Origin: Ananas comosus
Taxonomy: Eukaryota > Streptophyta > Magnoliopsida > Poales > Bromeliaceae
Assembly: GCF_001540865.1 (NCBI RefSeq)
Contig: NC_033629.1
Span: forward strand, 9,979,873 to 10,043,872
DNA length: 64,000 bases
Direction: 5' to 3'
Part shown: positions 46,823-64,000 of the stretch, in pieces
Layout of the letters: each line of letters starts with the position of its first letter
Position numbering within the stretch: position 1 is the stretch's first letter
The notes under the pieces: model-generated
Told to the model about the DNA's origin: nothing
The model's input: only the letters and a program-made list of their open reading frames with translations
Database searches by the model: none
Translations under genes and position numbers: made by a program

Positions 46823-47731
46823 CTATACATTCATAGAAGAACAAAGGAAGAATAATCTCCAGGGTAGTTTTTTGTTGTTGGAGATATCCTCAAATGTGTG
46901 GTCAGCATTGGATATCTTCATAGCTGCTGTTGCCTGTTCCTCCATCTTCTTCTTTGTCGCCTTCTCGTGCGCGATCATTATCCTCCATTGCATCTCCTCC
47001 ATTGCCATCGTTCGTCTCTTCTCTAATTTCATCTAGTGATGTTAAAAAAAAACAGAAAAGAAAAAGAAAAGAAGAATAGTTTGGTTATTCAATTTGTTTG
47101 CTCTAGTGGATTTGATCAAAACATTGATTGTATCACCCAAATTTCCTGCCAACAAGATTCTAAATGATTCGAAACAGATGAATATAAAGGTTATGTATCA
47201 AAATGGTTCATAGTTCAGATAAATTTGGCACATTTTTCACCTATTTGTTATCACAAATACCTCGAGTTCTTTCATATCCTGCTTGGCTTTCGTGATCTGC
47301 TGCTGCTCCCATTCATTGATAGCTGCCTCTTTCTTCCTCAGCCTGAGGAGTTTAGATTTTGCAATTTAGGGACACTCCACCAAAATTTCCGCATTAAATT
47401 GCGCCCGATACAAGTGGTTTTTTAGTTGGAAAAATATTTTTCCTATGAATGTTTGTTTCAGTATGAATTCAACTTCAAACCCTGATATTTGGATTGTTCT
47501 TTATCTTTTATGGATGGTACATGGACTCCTGCTTGTACTGTATTCTTCACCCTTTCACTTCATTCCTCTACTAAACCATAACAGTGAAGAATCCTATGAA
47601 TCAAAACTCCAAAGATGTTACATTTTACTTTCTGAGTAGTTATCCTCTAAAAAACAATTGTTTTACAGTTTTTTTACTGCAATTATAATGGAAATTTTAC
47701 TTTCTGGATCAGGATCAGTAGCAGTATCAGC

Positions 47732-47771
<40 letters not shown>

Positions 47772-49999
47772 CCTACAATTTTATTATTTCACTTCATGTT
47801 GATGAAGAACTGTGTGGTTTGAGGTAGGTATAGATACATAAAGCAGGGTAAGAAAAAAAAAAAAAAGAAGACGACCAAGGTGAAAGGGTATGAAACTTAT
47901 TTGAACTATGATTTCATACTTGTTCATTAGCTTTGAGATTCGCGCTTCCTTCCATGCAAGCAGCTTGGCTTCCACCTTGCTCCTTATCGACCGGGCCGAA
48001 AAGCACCGGCACCGCCGCGACCCGCCCGGCCGCCACCGAGTCGAGCTTTCACTGCCCAAGTTCTCATATTTGCTGCCGCCGCCGCCGCTGCTACCGGTGT
48101 AGTACGTGCCTTCCGATTCCGAATCCCAGTTACACGCTGCAGCTGTATTGGCGTAGCAAGAATTAACTATCTGATCATCCCTAAAGCAAGTGGCAAAGGG
48201 CTTGGTGGTTGGTATCCGAGACCCAAGTTCGAATCCTAGTTGATTCACATTTTCAGCTAAGTTTATTTTCAAATGAAATAGACGAAACGGGTAGCGTGCT
48301 ACTTATCTCTCAAAAAAAAAAAGAATTAACTATCTGAGCTATTTCTAAATCCCTTTCGTGAAAAACCATCTTGTCTCTTTTTCTTTTTTTTTTCCTTTGG
48401 CTGAAGAACTAAACAGATAGAGAGGTGTTGAAAACTATTTAAAATGTATATGGAATATGTACAATTTCTAATACCTGATGACAAGGGAGAAGACATGGAT
48501 ATGGGATGCAACTTGTTGCTAAACCCTCTCTCTCCTCCTGCTTCATCAGTAGCTATATAAGAAATATATGAGGCCACTCGATCACTGGAATATCGCAAAA
48601 TTATAACATTTGATTTCTCGAATGCTAATGAGACGTAGATGGCGTGATTCAGAAATACAATTATCGAAAAATGGCGTGATATCAAGAGATCGGTGCTTCT
48701 AGGAGTATGAACATAGGTGCTTCTAGGAGTATGAACATAACACACGGCGGAAAAAAAATAAATATAAAAGGAGAATTAAGCCATATATATATATATATCA
48801 AATGGAGCCAAATAAAATTAGAAAAAAAAAGTATTAATCCACCTCTTCTTTTATTATGCATAAGAGAAGGATTTATAGCGCCTTGCAGCTTCTTAGGGTG
48901 AAGAAGCTTCTTGAAGCTTCCATAATTAGCTGCCATTTTCCTTCCTTCAATTTCTTCTTCTTCTTTCTCTCGTGATACATGCGATCCCTGCGCATTTCAA
49001 GATATGATTCGCGAACTCTGCAACATCAATTACTTTTTTAATTCCCCAGAAAAAATAAGTCAAAGTACTTTCCCAAAAAAGATTTTTTATTTTTATTTAT
49101 TTTCACAATCTAATCATTAAAAAAGTTTTTTTAAAAAAATTTTCTGAAAAGTGGTCCTTCTTTTATTTAAACATTTATTTTGCAAATATTTTAATTTGCA
49201 GGGCATCTTTGCATTTTTTTTAAAAAAAAATCTGACTGATTAAAATTGAAAGAATCCACAAGTTTGTTTTAGTAAATTCTTTTTTTTATTTTTTAATAAC
49301 TGATTAAAAAATATTAAAAAAATTACAAGAAACCAAGTCATGTTCATGTGTTTTTTACGAGTATCTTCATTAAGCATCATTTTTTTTTTTTACTTTTCTC
49401 CATTCAAAATAATCCTGTAAATGCGTACGTATAATAAATATGTACGTACAATATTTTTATCTATTTTAAATTATACAAACAATCCTTTGTCCAAAATTTA
49501 AACTAGTAAACAGTGATGTTCTAATATTTATATTTAACACTCCTAAATAAGATTCATTATTGCATGAATCATTAAAAATTAAAGAAATACGCATAAAATA
49601 TTAAAAAAATAAAGAAAAAACTTGCATGGTTAGGAGAGAGAGCGAAAAATAATAATAAAAATAAAAAACCTGGTAGGGGGTGGCGAAGGAGTCGTCGCCG
49701 CTGCCGGCGGAGGAGGAGGCTGCGGCGGAGCTCGCCAGAGGGCTACAGAAGGGGGAGGAGGGGGTCGCGGCTGCTGACACCGACGCCGCCATTCGCATCA
49801 GCATCTCCGTCGACGAGCTGATCTTCTCGCTCTTCTCGCTTGCGTGAGATGGCGTGGCGGAGGCGGCAGCGGCGAGAGCGTCGCCATCGTCGTCGTCGTT
49901 GTCGTCGTCGGTGGTGGTGGTCGGGCACCGGCGGAGGAGGCGGTCGAGCTGCTTCTTGTTGCTGCTTCTACAAGAAGAGATGCAGTAGTACTCCATCAT
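46823..49999 (-). CDS. Remorin-family protein, partly resolved exon set
   Basis: Remorins are plant-specific proteins on the inner plasma-membrane leaflet that organise nanodomains through a coiled-coil C-terminal region. Minus-strand exons I support: 49999-49670 (start; CISSCRSSNKKQLDRLLRRC, acidic DDD run, Ser/Ala-rich, ends SFATPYQ), a likely exon from 48987 (GSHVSREKEEEE), 48170-47920 (ends KVEAKLLAWKEARISKLMNK), 47342-47261 (LRKKEAAINEWEQQQITKAK) and 47032-46823 (MQWRIMIAHEKATKKKMEEQ, ending SSMNV and TAG). The last three are phase-compatible and form the Remorin_C coiled coil. The exon(s) between 48900 and 48480 are unresolved: an attractive piece at ~48592-48477 does not join in phase. 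The acceptor at 48171 lies within a SINE target duplication. Confidence 0.82.
47733..47771. repeat. (TA)n(TG)n compound microsatellite
   Basis: A TA run passing directly into a TG run, within the remorin intron. Confidence 0.95.
48175..48320 (+). mobile_element. SINE inserted at a remorin splice acceptor
   Basis: Head AAAGCAAGTGGCAAAGGGCT (A-box-like), then GTTCGAATCC (B-box-like) and a poly-A tail (48312-48320). A perfect 17-base duplication AAGAATTAACTATCTGA flanks it (48158-48174 and 48321-48337). Same family as 30665 and 30275. It is antisense to the remorin gene; the duplicated bases contain the acceptor TCAG and the first 13 bases of the exon. Confidence 0.95.
48692..48739. repeat. Perfect 24-base tandem duplication
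   Basis: The unit starting GGTGCTTCTAGGAGTATG and ending AACATA occurs twice head to tail (48692-48715, 48716-48739) in the remorin gene region. Confidence 0.95.
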
Positions 50000-52403
50000 G
50001 TTTGTAAATATATATATGTATATATGTTGTGTTCTTTAAATTCTCCTCCTCCTCCTCTTCTTCTTCTTCTTCTTCTTGAATATGAGAGAGAGAGAGAGAG
50101 AGAGAAGGGGATGAGGAAGTGTTTATATGCATGCTTATATAAGTTGATGAAATGTGGTTCATTACGCAAAAGTTGATGGAGCCAGCGCCGAAATGTAAAA
50201 CATTAACGACTTCAGCAAGTTGAAGAAGTCGGTGAGGGAACGGTGGGATTTAACGACTTCTGTTAGTTGGAGTCGGCAGCTGAGTAACTACTCTCGCCGA
50301 CTTCATATGAAAAGACAAAAATAAAAGGGGTTAACTTAGGGTTGGTTTGTATCATAAAAAGAAATCTAGGTTTTTGATATTTTAGTTTTACTATCTGATT
50401 GCTCAGAGTTTTATTTTTATTCACAAATTTTTTTATCCTTTTTTTTTCAATTTGATTCCAGACCTCTTCTCCTGTATATGCACGCGTTGTGTTTTAGCTT
50501 AATCTCATCATTCTCAATATCGTTCTGCACATTTAGGATTATCTCGACCTCACACAAGATGATGCCCATGGCTTCTTTTAGAGTATCTGGCTTCTTGATG
50601 TTGGGCCAGATGTTCAATCAAATTTTTACAAAAATTTAAAAAAAATCGGTGTCAAGACTGACTAAACGCTAGCTATTGGATCATTGCTATATAAGTAAGC
50701 AGAATTTTGTTGGAGTTAACGCAGTTTATTTCATCAAGATTGACGGTAATTTGGAGTTAAGAACCTAACAAAGTTTACTAATCATATTGAAACAAATATA
50801 GGGACTTTTGCTTATATACCCTCACTACTATTCAAAATTTTTAAGTTTAACTCTCTATTCCCAAAATATCCTTCTAAACCCCAAATGTCATTAGTAAAGC
50901 CAATGTGTTAGGGGTATATTTAAAAAAAAAAAATAGAAATCAATAAGGACATTTTTGTCCAACAGGGGTATATTAAATATTTTTGAAGTTTTGAAGGATA
51001 TATTAGATATTATCTAGGTAGAAAAAAAGAAATGAAGGTAAATTAAAGTAAAATTAAAATAATTTCTCCCTCAGATTTTGAAAATTTACATATCAGTCCC
51101 TGGTAAAAAATAATTAGATATAGCAAATAATAAATTCTAGTCCTTAGGGGACCAAAATGTTGCGGGCCTTCTATAAAATTATCGAAAAGTTGTAGGCTGA
51201 GAAGTTCTCTATAATCATACATATTGAAAAAAAAAAAAAAAAAATTATCGACGTCCAACACAATTTTGACTCTTGAGCTAACAAATTTTTTTAAAATTTT
51301 GTGTTTTTTTGTACATCGAAATTTTGTTATAATTTATTTGATAATAGTCTGTTTTAAGATAAATGTATTATATATTCTTAGCCCCCCGAGCTTAAATCCT
51401 GGCTTTACCCCAGCATTAGTTTACTATAAAAGTTAATTTTCAACTAAATTTGAAAGTTTTCCATTATTTGTTTGCCTGAAATGGACTTTATATTACTTTA
51501 ATCTGCTTGTTTAGCTGTAAATTATATTTAAATTTATTTTAGTACAAGGATCTACTCATAAACAGAGTTATACTGGATAATAAAGTGATACATTTTACAA
51601 ATCACATAATGATGAAGTATACATTATAGGATGGTAAAATATACTGTGGTGATACAAAGATAAAATTAAAGGATAGTAAGTGCATCCTAAATTACAGAGT
51701 GACGAAGTAAAAAAATATGCAAAACCATTAAAGAGGCAAATTGCAAATCAAAGCACACCCTAACAGGGTTGTTCCTTTTGCACTTTGTAGTGCTCCAAAA
51801 TCCTATATAATTTCTATTCAAAATATTCAAAGAGTCATTATACAACTCAAAAGTTGGAAAAGTGTAAGAGATGTTAGCGAAGTTGCGGAATTATCACAAG
51901 ACTCCCAACAAGCAAGAATATTATAATACCATTAGCTAGAAGATTTTGTCATTTCCACACATATGATAGGAGTCATAAAGGGTCCAGTACCAAGAATATA
52001 CAAGTTTTTAATAGTCTTCGAGAGCAAATTTCTCATTCCAAACTTTAAATTTAAAACATCTCCGAAATAGTATAAACCGATGAAACAAACAACCCCTAAA
52101 AGTAAACTTGAGCCACAAACGAAGCAATACAATTTCGCTACGACTGCGGTAATGAAAAAGAATAATGTCATTAATAGAGTTGATTATCGCGTTGACAAAG
52201 AGATTTATTGAACCTGATCGCTATTTGTCTCTGAACATTCAAAGTAACCGCTCTATGAATTACAACATGGTTACAAACCAATATAAAAACTCCTCAACAA
52301 CAGTTGGAGAAAAAAATTGAAAACAATCCATGAAGTTATCTAAATAGAAATTCCAAAAATTTTACAAGCTTTATCCATTTAATTGGAAACAGAAAAAATA
52401 TCA
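50000..52403. other. Spacer between the remorin and thioesterase genes
   Basis: 50000-50160 is probably the remorin 5' UTR and promoter (TTC and GA microsatellites at 50041-50105). A weak MITE-like unit lies at 50800-51010 (ends TACCCTCACTACTATTC and TTTTGAAGGATATATTAGA); a relative of its right end is at 59545-59575. The rest, 51050-52400, is AT-rich with no supported exon. Confidence 0.5.
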
Positions 52404-58639
<6,236 letters not shown>

Positions 58640-59667
58640 TATAGGGGTAGTTTGGTTCGGTGAGAGTGAGAGCTTCAATTACAATTTCTATCAAAGGAGC
58701 CACTTTGGTTTTTTGATAATAGTAATAGGGAGGTCGATGGTTATGGATACTCGAAATTTTACCGGAATGAATTTACTCGATGCCAATGCACGGATATGGA
58801 TATTGAAAATAAAAATTCGATGGATACGAATTTTGAGCGAACCCAACCCGAATCCGAACCTTAATCGAACCCAAATTTGTTTTTTATTATATATAATATT
58901 TATATAAATATTTGATGTTATATTTAAATTTGTATTTTAAAATTTAGATTTAATATAACATATTTTGAAATATTAAAAAGAGAAATAATTGTTTCGGATT
59001 TGGGTCCGGGTTCAGGTTTCGAAGTTTTTGTCGAATTCGGATTTAGATTTCAGGTTTGGAGTCGAATTCGGGTTCGAATTTTTAAAAATCCACTCTGAAT
59101 CCGGCCGATGATATCCTTATATAGTACGGAATTAAACAAAAATGCTTCTAATAGCACAAGTCATTGATTTTGTAGGATTTTCATCTTTAAATCAAAATTT
59201 GTAGGATTGAAATAATAATAATCCCCCTAAAATTTAGTAGGTGATGATGAAATAGTATAATCGAAGAGGTAAAATTAATCAGAAAAATTGGTAACATCGA
59301 GTACTCGCTGCTATTAAAAGCACCATAAGCAAGACTCTTGTAATAGAAATTTTTTTGCTTATTAACTCTTTTTGTTATTCAAAGTTTTCAAATTTATTAT
59401 GAAATTATCAAAATATTCTTCTAACTAAAATCGAATATCAATAATAAATCCTAAAAAATTTATATATATATATATATATATATATTTGAAAGATTTTTTT
59501 AAAATCAATAAAGATATTTTGGCTCACCAAGAATAAATATGACATGTTTAAAATTTTGAAGGATATATTAGAAATTATTTTTTTATAATATAAGAAAAAC
59601 AGTTTTAAAAAATAAAAGATAAGAAATAAAATATCAAAAAAAGAAATTTTAAAAAAACTAATACTAG

Positions 59668-60008
59668 AAAGCAGTGCTCATACACGTTGCATATATTATT
59701 ATAAAATTAATTGTATACAATAAGATTTTTTTAAAAAAATATTGGTGCCTATGTTACTTTAAAATTAATTATATTTATTTTTTTCTGTGCTATATGTGAT
59801 TTAAAGGAATACAAAAACTGTACGACATTTTCTTAATATCTCAAAATTGAAATACTTTTCTCTCTCTCTCTGAATATAATTAACTAATCTTTTTTAAAAA
59901 GGCTAACAAGTTATAATATAATTTTTATTAAATCTATATTTTTACTTTTGTTATTTTAAAATTTTTTTACAAGTGTGCTCTGTAGATGTGCACCGCTTTC
60001 TAGTATTA
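59668..60008. mobile_element. MITE with AATACTAGAAAGC ends
   Basis: Left AATACTAGAAAGCAGTGC and right GTGCACCGCTTTCTAGTATT are inverted repeats with two mismatches; ~340 bases, AT-rich core. Target duplication unclear because both flanks are A/T runs. Confidence 0.8.
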
Positions 60009-60764
60009 TTTTTTTTTAATTTTATTTTTTATGTTTTATCTATGGAATTTTTTACATAATATTCCATAAAAAATTTGTATTTAGCTCAATTATTTTTCTA
60101 AAAATTTATTTGGCCAAATAATTATATTTTGTCCAACTCAGCACCAGAGACTCAAGTGGAACAAAATAAAATAAAGTGTATGATTTACTATTTAAAAAAG
60201 CTTAAAAAGTGATAAATTATTTAACAATTTTCTCTTCAGAAAGAAAGCGGTGTTAACTACACACAAATTTTAAAAACTACGTACAATTCTAAAGAACTCA
60301 CAAAATTCTAACAACCGCAATAAAATCATAACAATCAAATAAAAATTTCAATAATCCACGTACAATCCTAATAGTTCCATAAGAATTCTAACAACCTATA
60401 TAAAAAATCCAACAAACGCTAGTGACGATCAGAAATTTATTAAAGATTATGAATAATTCACGGCTTTTAAATTTTATTATTCACTTCTCTTTGCACCATG
60501 CATGGCACCGAGTCGGACAAGTAGGTTAGTTTGCCAATTAAAATTTTGAACTATAACTTTTCTAGGGGTTAGTTAAAAAAAAATCTTTTATTTTTTTATA
60601 TTTTTTACTTATATTTTTTTTAAAAAAAAAAAGCTGGTAGATTGTAGTTCCATGCATAACATAATTGTAGGGTTAGTTTGGTTTGGTGAGATCTCTATTA
60701 TCTGTAAATCTTTTCTAATTACTGTTTGAATCTAAGGCACAAGGACAAAAATAATTAAATATAG

Positions 60765-61125
60765 GGCAAAATTGCGCATTTGGTATTCAAACTATGAGTT
60801 GGATAAAGCTTTAGTGCTCAATTTTAATTTATTATAATTTCTGAATCGAACTTTTAGAACTATTACAATCAAGTTTCATAATGTAATTTAGTCAACAAAA
60901 TCTTAGCGTATTGTTGCTGTAAAAGTAACATAATAGTTTTAATTGTTAACGTATCATCAATCACAGCACTACTACATCACTTTTATGTTAGTAGTACATC
61001 AATATTTAGTGAACTAACTTGATTTTCGGACTTGATTGCAATAGTTCTAAAAGTTTGAAACTTTAACATGCAATCAAATAGTGATTATATAACAAAATTT
61101 GCACTTATATTTAATGCCTAACCAA
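60765..61125. mobile_element. MITE-like inverted repeat element
   Basis: ACTTTTAGAACTATTACAATCAAG (left, near 60850) is inverted as CTTGATTGCAATAGTTCTAAAAGT (right, near 61035). Outer arms pair more weakly. Non-coding. Confidence 0.65.
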
Positions 61126-61683
61126 CTGATATTAAGAGATAAATCAGACCAAGATAAATTCAAATTACTAAAATACGACTAAATCAGTCTCCGACTTTGT
61201 TTTGTTGCCCAAAAAAGAGGATGAGCTCCGTTTACGTGACGCTCCTCCCGTTATAAAAAATATTAGATTACTTATCAACGTAGATCTATTTGCCTATATT
61301 AGGTCTTAGCATATATTTAGCTAACAGTAATTTCCACAATCTCTAAGTTGGACTAATTGAGAGAAAGAACTTCTCTGCTGAGAGAAGCATAAACCCGCTC
61401 GCGAGTAAAAGAAAGTATCTAAAACTTCAAAGAAACGTACACTAATAATACTAAAGATGCTTTGCAAAATCATTAATGGTGACATGCTTCATTTGACAAA
61501 AATTTGGCCTAAATGTTTGCTTGTGACAACTTCGATATGTCCCGCTGAAAAGATTTACACCTGTTTGTTTAGCATGATTTACAGGAATAAATCAGTAAAT
61601 ATATTACCACTTAAACATCTCAGTGATCTTATACCAGGAAAGAATACTTTTTTTTTTTTTTTTCTTTTTAATGGTTCTTGGTA

Positions 61684-62803
61684 TTAAAATTCCGCGGAAC
61701 CAGGAGTCCGAGGGAAAGGAATTGCATCCCTTATATTCTCAATTCCGGTTGCAAACTGTACAAGTCGTTCGAATCCCAGGCCAAAACCAGCATGAGGAAC
61801 TGAAACAGGCCGAAAAAAAGGAACATAAGTGACTACTAATATGTTATCAGGAAAATAAACTCAAATCAAGCAATAAGATTTTTGAGTATTAGGGAATGTT
61901 TGGCCTGACTGCAGCTTCGGGAGAGGCTCTATTTAAGTTGATGTAACGATACGGCCCACTAGCAATAATAATTCGTTGGGCCTAAATCACCGGCCCAAAA
62001 TATTTAAGCCCGATTATTATGTCTAGCTTAATCAAGCTTATATACCTCTAAGCCTAGCCATAACTATCCCATATGGGACTATTGCTATTTGGGTCTCACG
62101 GTTGAACAGTTTTAGCAAGCACTTACTACAATTTCAGTTAGAATCCTTTTTTGACAGCGACAGTAAGTAGAAGCAGAAGCCTTGACTTAAATCTTTTGCT
62201 TTTGGAACCTATAAACTCATTTTAGATTTAAGCCACAGCAAAAGCGGTGCAATTTTTGTTTGTAAAACACCTTTTTACTCTTCTAATAAGAGTAGAGAAG
62301 CTATTCCAAAAGAAAGGCCAAAAAGAAAGGCCAAATAGGCACTTTGATCATTGGAAAACATCAAGATGTAAAATATCATAAACAACATACTGCAAATCAA
62401 GATATTTCATGAACATAAATGCAAAGTATAGCCCAAAAAAGGGCCAAAATTTTAGCTATAAAGATGCGCACGAATCCCAACCTGAGCCAAAGCGTCGAAG
62501 ATCAAGGTACCACCAGTAGTTTTCCTTGTTGAGATTCAACTCGTCCAATCGAGCTTCCAGATAATCAAGACGCTCTTCTCTTTGGCTTCCACCAATAAGC
62601 TCACCAACCTGCAAAGGATTCTGATCATTATGTTGAGTTCAACTGAAAAGCATTTAACAGAAATCCGTAAGCAAAAGTTTCTTACATATACACAAAATAC
62701 GTAGATCAGTCTTAAGAATCTAAAGAAGAGACTAACTACAAACATGCATGCATGCATACATACATACATACATAAATATACACAGTTAAGTACATACATA
62801 CAT

Positions 62804-62840
<37 letters not shown>

Positions 62841-64000
62841 GAATAGCTAGGTAGGTAGGTACGTGGGGTGTGTTTGTATATTCATTAGGATCTATAAACG
62901 GTTATGTAATTGTATACAATTTATGTATGTACAAATGTACATCTGAAAATAGGTGCGTAGGTGATATCTGGAACAATAGTTTGTAGTTACCCTAGGAACC
63001 AACAGATCCATAGCAGCGACTGTCTTCCCATCATCATTTTGCCTCATATAGAAAGCTTTAATTTCCTAGCAGCAAAATAAAACCCAGGATATAGATTACA
63101 AATATCTTATCGAGATGACTAAACCAAGCCTTTTGAATACTACATACCTTTGGATAATCTCTGATAATTACTGGTCGCCCGCCAAAAGCAATCTCCGTGA
63201 TGTATCTTTCATGCTCACTTTGCAAATCCAATCCCCACTTCACCTATCAATTAGAAGCATTCGTGTAAGATTGTCCTTCCTTTTTTTTTTTTTGCTTCCA
63301 ATCAACCTTTCGATTATTCCAATTAAAAGTGTAGGTTCTGTTTGCAAAAGCAAAAAAGTCCAAGGGTTGTCTGTCTAGTAATCTGAAAAAAAATGTAAAT
63401 CTAATATTTTCTCCAAGCATATCAAAAACATGTGCCTATCTTGGGGAAGACGAGAACAAATATATCAATAGAAATATGTGGGAGATTATGCAGATAATTT
63501 TAAGCCATGTCATGATAAATAAGAATTTCTGCTTTATACAAATGGAAAGGATAATCAAAGATAACTTTATAGAAATACATTACTGGGAAGTCAAATTTTC
63601 TTTTTGCTCTAAGAAGTAGCTCAATTGCATCCGAATATGTCAGCTGAACAAAATTTTTCTCAGCCACATTCTGCAAACAATAGAAAAGAAATTATTGAAT
63701 GTAATATAAAATAGCTGAACAAGTTTTTTGCTCCACATTAGCTATTACAAAGGAACTATGCGCAGAGTCATAATGAAATTAACTAGAGAACATACATTTA
63801 ATCTGTCTATTATTCCTTTCTCAATCCATGTATTAAAGAAATCCATATCTTCTTTGCAGTTTTCTAGAACAAATTTTACCTGCAGGAAAAGATAAACATC
63901 AATATAGGAAAGCTAATAAGAACAAAATAAATGATAATGAAGGGACTTCTTCATACCCAAACAAAAGATATATAAAGAAGTCATTTACACACATACCCTT
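61684..64000 (-). CDS. Asparaginyl-tRNA synthetase, 3' exons (organellar type, partial)
   Basis: AsnRS is a class IIb enzyme that charges tRNA-Asn. Minus-strand exons in the window: 64000-63997 (cut by the edge), 63879-63796, 63670-63584, 63243-63148, 63065-62991, 62608-62482, 61799-61684. Phases agree. Peptides in order: [110 protein letters not shown], and class II motif 3 [19 protein letters not shown] followed by [11 protein letters not shown] and TAA. The ATG and motif 1 are outside the window. The bacterial-like ending (PFPRTP) suggests the organelle-targeted plant enzyme rather than the cytosolic one; that is inference without the transit peptide. Confidence 0.95.
61890..62340. mobile_element. 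MITE of the GGCC/GAAGC family in AsnRS last intron, with nested mini-LTR
   Basis: Left end TTAGGGAATGTTTGGCCTGACTGCAGCTTC is the inverse of the right end of the copy in CCT1 intron 2; right end AAAAAGAAAGGCCAAATAGGC. A 159-base TG-starting element with its own duplication sits inside (61942-62100). Confidence 0.65.
61942..62100 (+). mobile_element. Miniature solo LTR (TRIM-like), 159 bases
   Basis: Starts TGTAACGATACGGCCCACTA and ends TTTGGGTCTCACG, flanked by a perfect 5-base duplication GTTGA (61937-61941 and 62101-62105). Contains GGGCCT and GGCCCA words. The 3' end is CG rather than CA, so the exact boundary is slightly uncertain. Size and structure fit a TRIM/SMART solo LTR. Confidence 0.65.
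62740..62836. repeat. (CATG/CATA)n and (TA)n microsatellites
   Basis: CATG units pass into CATA units (62745-62774), then after ~35 bases a TA run (62808-62836). Within an AsnRS intron. Confidence 0.95.

Larger units (their letters stand above)
58640..61683. other. Spacer between thioesterase and asparaginyl-tRNA synthetase genes
   Basis: Begins with GGGGTAGTTTGGTTCGGTGAGA (58643), echoed by GGGTTAGTTTGGTTTGGTGAGA at 60670, suggesting related repeat ends. Then AT-rich sequence, a TA microsatellite (59460-59484) and two MITE-like elements (separate entries). Poly-T at 61649-61663. No exon supported. Confidence 0.5.

Noticed and set aside
48477..48592. Candidate remorin exon (DRVASYISYIATDEAGGERG)
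   Set aside because: The peptide and flanking AG/GT look good, but its phase cannot join the phase-0 exon starting at 48170, so I kept it out of the model.

Overview
The window is nuclear DNA of a flowering plant, most likely a commelinid monocot. Protein genes are split by many GT-AG introns, the 5' coding ends of several genes are very GC-rich while introns and spacers are AT-rich, and the gene-free space is filled with plant-type LTR retrotransposons, LINE, SINE and MITE copies. Pineapple or a palm-like genome would fit, but I cannot fix the species from sequence alone.

Layout. Bases 1-1077 hold the 3' end of an unidentified plus-strand gene. At 2411-3825 lies a decayed PPR (E-subgroup) gene. 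At 4774-13457 is an L-type lectin receptor kinase locus split by a complete chromodomain-type Ty3/Gypsy element (4978-11256, perfect TTTCC target duplication, tRNA-Met primer site, two LTRs). The kinase has also lost both catalytic aspartates and is frameshifted near its end, so it is a pseudogene or at best a pseudokinase. From 13.5 to 32.9 kb is a repeat desert: local duplications, a nested 2.6 kb solo LTR (19238-21850), a 5'-truncated LINE (26398-30259) carrying two MITEs, two SINE copies, a Copia gag remnant and inverted-repeat elements.

The right half is gene-bearing. CCT1 (chaperonin TCP-1 alpha, + strand, 17 exons, 33256-46432) can be assembled to a full 545-residue protein, but its first splice donor reads AT instead of GT. 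A remorin-family gene follows tail to tail on the minus strand (49999-46823); a SINE has landed exactly on one of its splice acceptors. Next on the minus strand are a five-exon plastid acyl-ACP/acyl-lipid thioesterase gene (58639-52404) and the 3' part of an asparaginyl-tRNA synthetase gene of bacterial/organellar type (64000-61684, running off the window).

The genes are unrelated in function: protein folding, membrane scaffolding, lipid-derived methylketone or fatty acid release, and organellar translation. I see no operon-like or clustered pathway. The main interest is how mobile elements have remodelled gene structure: a split receptor kinase with an LTR-derived alternative N-terminus, a SINE-duplicated splice acceptor, and MITEs nested in LINEs and introns. 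I did not find a convincing new molecular system.
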